From Bacteroides sp. (GTDB lineage: Bacteria > Bacteroidota > Bacteroidia > Bacteroidales > Bacteroidaceae), in assembly GCA_019416685.1 (NCBI GenBank), contig DXWV01000022.1, forward strand, positions 1-38,591: 38,591 nt of DNA. Reading direction: 5' to 3'. The position numbers and the translations under genes are program-made. This document shows, piece after piece, positions 32,443-38,591 of this stretch; positions within the stretch are counted from its first letter, which is position 1, and each line of letters begins with the position of its first letter. The notes beneath the pieces are model-generated. The model did not search any database. It was given only the letters and a program-made list of their open reading frames with translations, and was not told the origin of the DNA.

Positions 32443-33075
32443 ATGAAGAGATTAATTCCTATTTTATTAGCGGTCTTTGCATTCGCTGCTTGCGAAAAAG
32501 ACCCTGACATGGACAAATTGGACAATGATTATTTGGTGTATACCAACTACGACAAGAAGGCTAACTTCAAAGAGTTCACCACTTACTATTTGCCGGACAA
32601 AATTCTTGTAATCAGTGACAAAGAAGAACCAGAATATCTGGAAGGTGAAGCTGCACAAGAAATTCTTGCTGCTTATAAGAGCAATATGGATAACAGAGGC
32701 TACACGATGGCTGCTTCTAAAGAAGATGCTGACCTGGGTGTACAGGTAAGTTATATTAAGAGTACCTATTTCTTTACCGATTACGGACAACCAGAATGGT
32801 GGTGGGGATATCCAGGATACTGGGGCTCAGGCTACTGGGGTAACTGGGGTGGCGGATGGTATTATCCGTATGCTATAAACTATAGCTACAGTACCAACTC
32901 GTTCATTTCTGAAATTGTAAATCTGAATGCACCGGAAGGACCGAAAGAAAAGATTCCTGTCCTGTGGACAAGTTACATGACCGGACTGGTATATTCCAGC
33001 AGTATGAACAAGGCACTTGCCGTAAAAGGTGTTAACCAGGCATTTGCACAATCACCCTATCTTACTAACAAATAA
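32443..33075 (+). CDS. DUF4136 lipoprotein
   Basis: 210 aa with a lipoprotein signal (lipobox AFAAC, Cys at residue 17). The mature domain fits DUF4136: FTTYYLPDKI early, then ILAAYKSNMDNRGYTMA and ADLGVQVSY, and a C-terminal region ending in KALAVKGVNQAFAQSP. In the middle there is an aromatic/glycine tract (PEWWWGYPGYWGSGYWG and onward) that probably forms an exposed loop. It is followed 18 nt later by a small beta-barrel protein, likely co-transcribed. Function unknown. Confidence 0.88.
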   Translation: MKRLIPILLAVFAFAACEKDPDMDKLDNDYLVYTNYDKKANFKEFTTYYLPDKILVISDKEEPEYLEGEAAQEILAAYKSNMDNRGYTMAASKEDADLGVQVSYIKSTYFFTDYGQPEWWWGYPGYWGSGYWGNWGGGWYYPYAINYSYSTNSFISEIVNLNAPEGPKEKIPVLWTSYMTGLVYSSSMNKALAVKGVNQAFAQSPYLTNK

Positions 33076-33093
33076 TAAATAATCAGAACCGTT

Positions 33094-33723
33094 ATGAAGA
33101 CAATAAAATATATTTCATTGAGAGTGCTGGCTATAGCAGCTTTGGCTCTCGTCTTTGCCATGCCGGCAAAGGCACAATTATCAGATAATGGATACGCTAA
33201 TATCGACTGGCAGTTCAATGTGCCATTGAGCAATGGATTTGCCGATGATGCCAGCGGTTGGGGTATGAACTTTGAAGGTGGTTATTTTGTAACTCCCAAT
33301 CTGGGTCTCGGACTCTTCCTCAACTATCATAGCAACCATGAATATGTAGGTCGCGAAACTTTCCCGGTAAACGGTGGCAGTATGACCAGCGATCAGCAAC
33401 ATACTATTTTCCAGATGCCTTTTGGTGCCGCTGCACGTTATCAGTTCAACCGTGGTGGAGCATGGCAACCTTACGTTGGTGTGAAATTAGGTACTGAATA
33501 TGCAAAAGTACGTTCTAACTATAATGTCTTTGAATCCAGAGATGAAAACTGGGGATTCTACGTTTCACCGGAAGTCGGATTAAACGTTTACCCATGGGCT
33601 TACGGTCCGGGCTTACACCTTGCACTGTATTATAGTTACGGAACAAACAAAGCTGATAAGGTATTGACTTATAGCGTTGACAAACTGAACAACTTCGGTT
33701 TTCGCGTCGGTCTTTCCTTCTAA
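33094..33723 (+). CDS. small outer-membrane beta-barrel protein
   Basis: 209 aa with a signal peptide (about 1-28, AKAQ). The mature part consists of amphipathic strands (GMNFEGGYFVTPNLGLGLFL, PYVGVKLGTEYAKV, GFYVSPEVGLNVYPW) and a last strand FGFRVGLSF ending in Phe. This is an eight-strand OmpA/OmpX/PorT-like fold. It is paired with the DUF4136 lipoprotein upstream. Function unknown. Confidence 0.86.
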   Translation: MKTIKYISLRVLAIAALALVFAMPAKAQLSDNGYANIDWQFNVPLSNGFADDASGWGMNFEGGYFVTPNLGLGLFLNYHSNHEYVGRETFPVNGGSMTSDQQHTIFQMPFGAAARYQFNRGGAWQPYVGVKLGTEYAKVRSNYNVFESRDENWGFYVSPEVGLNVYPWAYGPGLHLALYYSYGTNKADKVLTYSVDKLNNFGFRVGLSF

Positions 33724-33728
33724 AATAG

Positions 33729-33830
33729 TGATTAGTGATTAATGATTAGTGATTAGTGGCATGCGCTGTGAGTGCGCAGCCTGCTAATCACTTATCATTA
33801 ATCACTAATCATTTATCACTAATCACTTAT
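33729..33830. repeat. convergent hairpin element built on GTGATTAGT units (second copy)
   Basis: A 28-nt arm (33729-33756, TGATTAGTGATTAATGATTAGTGATTAG) recurs in reverse complement at 33784-33811 with one mismatch, with GCGC pairs in the loop. A further run of the same unit and TTTTTTT follow. It lies between the beta-barrel gene and the convergent GH3 gene and probably terminates both. Unit sequence and GCGCAGC core are shared with 30847-30960. Confidence 0.82.
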
Positions 33831-36800
33831 CATTTTTTTAACGCCTCATACATCGCTTCCTGTATTTGTCCACGTATATCCAATTGCATCAGCTTACGGT
33901 TTGTGGCATCAAGATACGTACGATTACTGAGAAAGACATATACTAAATCATTTTCCGGATCCACCCAGGCACATGTTCCTGTAAATCCGGTATGACCGTA
34001 AACAGAGGCAGGAGCCGATTCGGAACAAGGACTCTTATCGGGTGATTTTGCATCCGGCTTGTCAAACCCTAATCCACGACGGCTGATTTTGGATACTTCC
34101 GTAGTAAACAACTGACACGTCTCGTTACTCAGATAACGACGTCCGTTCAACTCTCCTCCATTCAACAGCATCTGATAGATAGAAGCTACTTCACGGGCAT
34201 TTGAAAACAATCCTGCATTTCCGGAAACACCTCCCTGGAAAGCTGCTGATTCATCGTGCACAAATCCTTGCAACACACATTTACGAAGGAATTTATCATT
34301 GGCAGAAGGCACAATCTGAGCTTTCGGGATACGCTGTAAAGGAAGATATAAAGTACGCTCCAATCCCATCGGTTCATAAAACTCACGTGCCAGGTATTCA
34401 TCCATCGGCATACCAGCCAACTGTTCGGCCAGGAAACGAAGAAAAATAAACCCAACATCACTGTAACGGTACTGCTTCGCCCCCAAAGGAGCTTCAATAA
34501 TCTTCTCTTGTACCACTTTTATAAACGACTTATTGAGCCAGAGGCTATCGCATATCTGCAAAGTGTAATTGACATTCCGGGTTCGGGACAGTGTCTCCGG
34601 CTTGAAATGAAAGTTCGGATTGGCCCAGGTGGTAGCTCCCAATCGTAACGGATGCAACGCATCTTTACGGGCGGAGAACAGACGACCTTTATAACTCTCC
34701 TTATCAATAGCCTCCGGATAGAGTACAATTCCGGCAGGCAGCCCGGACTGATGTAACAACAACTCACGAATCGTTATATCTTTCTTATTCGTACGTTGCA
34801 ACCACGGCAGGTAGTCAGATAGTTTATCGGAAAGGTTAAAACGTCCCCTATCATACAATTTCATTAAAGCCAGCAGTGTTCCGGTCGTTTTAGAAAGAGA
34901 AGCCAGATCGTACAAATCTGTAGGCCGTACTAATGCACTTCCTTTGCCTGCATGGGTTCCAAAAGAGTGGTCGTACATCGTCTTTCCGTCTTTCAGAATC
35001 ACAATCTGACATCCGGGATAAGCTCCTTCCTGAATGCCCCGTTTAGCGATGGAATCAATACGCCTCAAGGCAACGGAAGACATTCCATACTCTTCCGGAT
35101 TGAAATGCGTCGGCGTATGCGGAGTTATTGTAACTCCGGCACCGGTTGGAAACAGCCCTCCTAAGCTGGCAGAAAGTCGTCCATCGGCAGAAGCACGGGC
35201 GAAGAGTACATCAGCAACCTGTTGCTGTACATCGTGACCGGCAGAATGTGCCAACACTACGGACTGGGCGGCTGACACGGCACGATGTATCTGTAGCATC
35301 ATCTTTCCGGGAGTGAAAAAGATATAGATTGCCGGAGCCGCTTTTTTATCAGCTGCCAAGGCAGCAAAAAAAGGTTGAAAAGGTGCCAGCCGCTGTTCGG
35401 CAACAGCCACAATAACACGGCGGTACTTCGAGAGAGAATCTCTCAGAACCTTTCCCTGTGCCTCCGTCATCTCTTTGTGAAGACGAAAACGCACAAGGGA
35501 TGTATGTTTCTCCAACTGTTTGGCAAGAACATCCGTCTCTCCCGCATCGCCTACCTCCAGCAGAGCCATAGGTGACATTTCTTTGTCGGAATGAAGAGGA
35601 AGAATATTACCTTTGTTATTCAGCACTGTTATAGCAGCCAGATTCAAACGCCGAATAAGGTCACGCGTCTGAGGGGTATTGATACGACTCCCCAATCCGG
35701 AGAGTTGAATGGCCGGTTTTCTCTTTAAACCAAGTACGTATTTATAAGTAAGTACCTTCCGGCATTTACGATCTATATCTTCACGGGATAACTCACCACG
35801 ATCTACAGCCTCAACGACTGCTGCAACCTCTGTTTTCAGATTCCTCGGAGCAAGTACCATATCATTACCTGCCTTCAATGCCTGCAAACTGACGCTGGCA
35901 TTACCGGACACCCCTCTCATGGCAAGCGCATCGGTAAAGATAAGACCTTTGAAGGCCAACTCTTCCGTCAGCAAACCGTACACCACATTGCGCGAAAGAG
36001 AAGAAGGCAACCCTCCCAAAGGCTCGATAACAGGAACCTGGAGATGCCCTACCATCATCCCGCTCAATCCGGCACGTATGGCTTCTTTGAAAGGATACAA
36101 TTCCACACTGTCCAACCGTTCGCGAGTGAAGGGCAGTACAGGCAATGCCTTATGAGAATCGACGTCCGTATCTCCATGCCCCGGGAAGTGTTTACAAACA
36201 GAAAGCACTCCTCCTCCTTCCAGTCCGGTGGCATAAGCAATCACTTTATCAGCCACACGTACGGGATCTTCACCAAAAGAACGATTGTTGATAACCGGAT
36301 TTTTAGGGTTGACATTCACATCGGCCACAGGAGCAAAGTTAACCTGCACTCCCAGTTCATGGCATTGACGAGCCATCTCACGACCGTATTCATAAATAAG
36401 GCGATTGTCTTGTATGCACCCTAATACCATATTGCGTGGGAAAAGCGGCGTACCGCGAAGGCGCATCGCAAGTCCCCATTCACCATCAAAAGTAATCATC
36501 AACGGTAAGCGTGCCATTCGTTGCGCCTGATTGGTGAGGATGGCCTGTGTCTGCATCTTACCACCGGAAAACAAAAGTCCTCCTACTTTATAAGTATCCA
36601 CAGCATCACGCAGTAACGCCTGGTTGTGTTTTGTATCGACCGGAGCAATGGTATAGATAAAAAGCTGACCGATCTTCTCTTTCAGGCTCAGACGGTTCAT
36701 CACCGAATCGACCCATTGCCGGCAACGCGCATCTTGTTCCGCTTTATAAAGCAGGAGAGGTTGTACATCGTTCTGCCGAAAAAAAACTTGTTGTGCCATC

Positions 36801-36853
36801 AGAGGCGCTACCGCTACCAACCACACAACAAGTATACATATCATTTTCCTCAT
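33830..36853 (-). CDS. secreted GH3 glycosidase fused to a serine beta-lactamase-like domain
   Basis: 1007 aa with a signal peptide (1-20). GH3 domain (about 40-380) with NagZ-type motif KHFPGHGDTDVDSH (221-234), whose His/Asp pair serves as general acid, and the nucleophile D308 in IFTDALAMRG. A linker domain follows, then a class-C beta-lactamase/AmpH-like domain (about 590-1000) with SLSK (652-655), a YSD motif and HTGFTG near the C terminus. Such fusions are known in Bacteroidetes and suggest combined cutting of peptidoglycan glycan (GlcNAc) and peptide (inference). Its start overlaps the upstream stop by 4 nt (ATGA), so it is coupled to the two 5'-nucleotidase-like genes. Confidence 0.93.
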   Translation of the reverse strand: MRKMICILVVWLVAVAPLMAQQVFFRQNDVQPLLLYKAEQDARCRQWVDSVMNRLSLKEKIGQLFIYTIAPVDTKHNQALLRDAVDTYKVGGLLFSGGKMQTQAILTNQAQRMARLPLMITFDGEWGLAMRLRGTPLFPRNMVLGCIQDNRLIYEYGREMARQCHELGVQVNFAPVADVNVNPKNPVINNRSFGEDPVRVADKVIAYATGLEGGGVLSVCKHFPGHGDTDVDSHKALPVLPFTRERLDSVELYPFKEAIRAGLSGMMVGHLQVPVIEPLGGLPSSLSRNVVYGLLTEELAFKGLIFTDALAMRGVSGNASVSLQALKAGNDMVLAPRNLKTEVAAVVEAVDRGELSREDIDRKCRKVLTYKYVLGLKRKPAIQLSGLGSRINTPQTRDLIRRLNLAAITVLNNKGNILPLHSDKEMSPMALLEVGDAGETDVLAKQLEKHTSLVRFRLHKEMTEAQGKVLRDSLSKYRRVIVAVAEQRLAPFQPFFAALAADKKAAPAIYIFFTPGKMMLQIHRAVSAAQSVVLAHSAGHDVQQQVADVLFARASADGRLSASLGGLFPTGAGVTITPHTPTHFNPEEYGMSSVALRRIDSIAKRGIQEGAYPGCQIVILKDGKTMYDHSFGTHAGKGSALVRPTDLYDLASLSKTTGTLLALMKLYDRGRFNLSDKLSDYLPWLQRTNKKDITIRELLLHQSGLPAGIVLYPEAIDKESYKGRLFSARKDALHPLRLGATTWANPNFHFKPETLSRTRNVNYTLQICDSLWLNKSFIKVVQEKIIEAPLGAKQYRYSDVGFIFLRFLAEQLAGMPMDEYLAREFYEPMGLERTLYLPLQRIPKAQIVPSANDKFLRKCVLQGFVHDESAAFQGGVSGNAGLFSNAREVASIYQMLLNGGELNGRRYLSNETCQLFTTEVSKISRRGLGFDKPDAKSPDKSPCSESAPASVYGHTGFTGTCAWVDPENDLVYVFLSNRTYLDATNRKLMQLDIRGQIQEAMYEALKK

Positions 36854-37683
36854 CTTTCAAATGTCAAATCTATCTTCCCCACAAAAATACCGTTTTTACC
36901 TGTATGAGATACAGGCACACTCTCTCCGTCCAGATTCACAAAAAAAGCCGGTTCCTGCATGAAAGTATGTGAATGCCCCCCCAGTACCACATCAATATTG
37001 CGGGTTTGATGCACCAACATTTCATCTTCTTTTATTCCCATATGCGAAAGACAGACAACGGCATCACATCCTTCTACTTCTTTCAACTTGGCAGCAATTT
37101 CATTGGCTACGGCCACAGGATCCCGAAAGGTTACTCCTTCGTATTTATCCGCCTGCACCAGTCCTTCCATTTTTGCACCAAGGCCAAATACACCTATCTT
37201 CAAACCATCACGTTCCAATATAACATATGGTTTTACAAGCCCTTCAAGCACTGTTCCTTCCACACCATAATTGGTACATACTATCGGGAATTCTGCCATT
37301 TTGAACAAACGCGCCATATTCTCCAACCCAAAGTCGAACTCATGATTGCCAATGGTGACAGCGTCGTACTTCATGAGATTCAGCATTTCGACTTCTATTT
37401 CACCTTTAAAAAGATTGTAATAAGGAGTACCCTGCGAAAAGTCTCCACAGTCGAACACCAATACATTCGGATTGTCTTTACGAAACTGGTCAAGCATGGT
37501 GGCACGACGTACAAATCCACCCATTCCGGCATATTTATCGGCTGCATGTATATCTATCGGCTCTATGCGACTGTGGGTATCACTGGTTTGCAACAAAGTG
37601 AGTATTTTAGTCTGTTGCGCAAATCCCGGAAGAAGCACACACAGGAAAAACAATATAGTGACTGATATCTGATATCTTTTCAT
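36850..37683 (-). CDS. 5'-nucleotidase N-terminal metallophosphoesterase domain
   Basis: The start is set at 37683 (MKRYQISVTI), ten codons inside the longest frame, where a signal peptide begins; 277 aa. It has the UshA-type metal sites: TSDTHSRIEP, DCGDFSQGTP, TIGNHEFDFG, CLSHMG and GGHSHTF. It contains only the catalytic domain. The substrate-binding C-terminal domain is encoded by the preceding gene, 32 nt upstream. Together they probably hydrolyse nucleotides or related phosphate esters in the periplasm. Confidence 0.92.
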   Translation of the reverse strand: MKRYQISVTILFFLCVLLPGFAQQTKILTLLQTSDTHSRIEPIDIHAADKYAGMGGFVRRATMLDQFRKDNPNVLVFDCGDFSQGTPYYNLFKGEIEVEMLNLMKYDAVTIGNHEFDFGLENMARLFKMAEFPIVCTNYGVEGTVLEGLVKPYVILERDGLKIGVFGLGAKMEGLVQADKYEGVTFRDPVAVANEIAAKLKEVEGCDAVVCLSHMGIKEDEMLVHQTRNIDVVLGGHSHTFMQEPAFFVNLDGESVPVSHTGKNGIFVGKIDLTFER

Positions 37684-37715
37684 CTTCTCATAATTTGGTA
37701 GTTCGTTATTCATAA

Positions 37716-38483
37716 TTATTTCACCGTAATTCTTCCTTCTATACGTGAAGTGATCTTTTTACCGGCTTTAGTCTGCTGCTCTACATAGTTCATAAACAGC
37801 CCGCGTAGAGTAGCACCGGGAGGACAGTCTCTTTTTTCAGCCTTTGCCAACGGTCCCATTCCGTCATTCCCATCTGCCAGATAGTCAATAGTAGCTACCG
37901 TATACAGTTTATTATCATCGATTGGCTTACCACCAATAGTACCATCAAGTAATTTACCGTCTTTAGTGATTTCAAGACGTACTCCACTTACTCCTTCACC
38001 TTTACAGGCCGCTATGGCAGCAAACAATTCTTTCAATACGCTTCCCTTTAGCGTCACTACACACAACGAATTCTCAAAAGGCAATATCTCATAAATATTT
38101 CCACAGGTTATCTCTCCTTCAGAAAGTATATTCCGCAAACCACCCATATTCATCAGTCCCATATCGGCAGGTTTACCCAAAACTTGGGTAGCAGCCCCTT
38201 TCAGCACATCCGCTACCAGATTGGATAGCAAACTTTCCGGTCCTCCCTTTTCCATTGTCATTTCGCTTGTACCTACTACACGATACATCATGCTGTCTAC
38301 CGATGCCTTGTAAGGGGCTAACAGCGCCACAGCCTCTGCATCAGGATGGGTATCCCAGACCGAATCAATTGTAATCATACTTCCTTCGGTATTCACCAAT
38401 TTATAAGGTGACTGACATGAAGAAAGCATCAGGAGTGCCATCAGAGCCACTCCGGAAAAGAGCTTTTCATAAGTTTGTTTCAT
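37716..38483 (-). CDS. 5'-nucleotidase C-terminal domain lipoprotein
   Basis: The start is set at 38483 (MKQTYEKLFSG), 25 codons inside the longest frame, giving 255 aa with a lipoprotein signal (LMLSSC). The mature part matches the 5_nucleotid_C domain: SLLSNLVADVLKGAA, MGLMNMGGLRNIL, GEITCGNIYEILPFENSLCV and YTVATIDYLADGNDG. It lacks the metal-dependent domain, which follows as a separate gene. A split UshA is common in Bacteroides and here forms an operon with the GH3-beta-lactamase gene. Confidence 0.92.
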   Translation of the reverse strand: MKQTYEKLFSGVALMALLMLSSCQSPYKLVNTEGSMITIDSVWDTHPDAEAVALLAPYKASVDSMMYRVVGTSEMTMEKGGPESLLSNLVADVLKGAATQVLGKPADMGLMNMGGLRNILSEGEITCGNIYEILPFENSLCVVTLKGSVLKELFAAIAACKGEGVSGVRLEITKDGKLLDGTIGGKPIDDNKLYTVATIDYLADGNDGMGPLAKAEKRDCPPGATLRGLFMNYVEQQTKAGKKITSRIEGRITVK

Positions 38484-38506
38484 ATCTTGTTTTTTTAATC
38501 GTGCTA

Positions 38507-38514
38507 CAAATATA
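38507..38514 (-). promoter_or_regulatory. -7 promoter box (TATATTTG) for the nucleotidase/GH3 operon
   Basis: CAAATATA on the plus strand gives TATATTTG on the minus strand, 24 nt before the ATG at 38483. CTAAA around 38536 is only an approximate -33 box. Confidence 0.65.
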
Positions 38515-38524
38515 GATAAAAATG

Positions 38525-38555
38525 TTGGTAGTGTGCTAAATAATTCGTTACTTTG
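38525..38555 (+). promoter_or_regulatory. divergent promoter for a gene beyond the window
   Basis: TTGG (38525-38528), 19 bp, TTACTTTG (38548-38555) followed by CACC reads like a Bacteroides promoter with one deviation in the -7 box. Transcription would run rightwards out of the window, back to back with the nucleotidase operon. Confidence 0.4.
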
Positions 38556-38591
38556 CACCGCTTTCGCGCAATCGCTGTCAGGAGAGAGTTG

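Overview
The window is almost certainly from a Bacteroides chromosome. The grounds are Bacteroides-type promoters (a TAnnTTTG -7 box, in two cases with a TTTG -33 box exactly 19 bp away), a TonB-dependent receptor with a carboxypeptidase-like N-terminal domain, DUF3244 and DUF4136 proteins, a split KdpD, and AT-rich intergenic DNA. The species cannot be fixed from the sequence alone.

Layout. (1) 1-4.3 kb: the 3' end of a tRNA-Met, then a TonB-dependent receptor and a secreted metallophosphoesterase that look like one uptake/hydrolysis operon. (2) 4.3-5.8 kb: a debris zone with a bactofilin gene, a frameshifted outer-membrane beta-barrel pseudogene, a 3'-end remnant of a neighbouring gene family, and two of the three copies of an intergenic element built from DnaA-box-like 9-mers (the first copy lies at 129-265). 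(3) 5.8-17.5 kb, all on the minus strand: a family of secreted paralogues. Three long members have an N-terminal domain resembling a zinc metallopeptidase in which the metal-binding histidines are gone. It is followed by two beta-sandwich modules and a C-terminal tail like the type IX sorting (type A) domain. Shorter members keep only the C-terminal modules, and two of them are recent near-identical tandem copies. The cluster also holds a DUF3244 protein and a membrane-spanning TPR regulator with a C-terminal helix-turn-helix. This is the best candidate for an undescribed system.

(4) 17.8-27.8 kb, minus strand: a complete potassium-transport locus. It contains a 31-aa membrane peptide, kdpF, kdpA, kdpB, kdpC, a TorF-like porin, the KdpD sensor domain as a free-standing protein, and a separate HAMP-PAS histidine kinase. 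The response regulator upstream is NtrC-type (sigma-54) rather than OmpR-type KdpE, and a -24/-12 promoter lies in front of the operon. Between them is a 123-bp palindromic array with four copies of ACATGTACATGT at an exact 23-bp period, probably the enhancer.

(5) 28.0-38.6 kb: a four-domain CoA-disulfide-reductase/rhodanese/TusA/DsrE protein with a MarR-like partner, an S37 peptidase, a DUF4136 lipoprotein with a small beta-barrel protein, a GH3-beta-lactamase fusion, and a 5'-nucleotidase split into two genes. Two convergent gene ends here share large hairpins built of GTGATTAGT units, and at the first of these the element supplies the stop codons of both genes.
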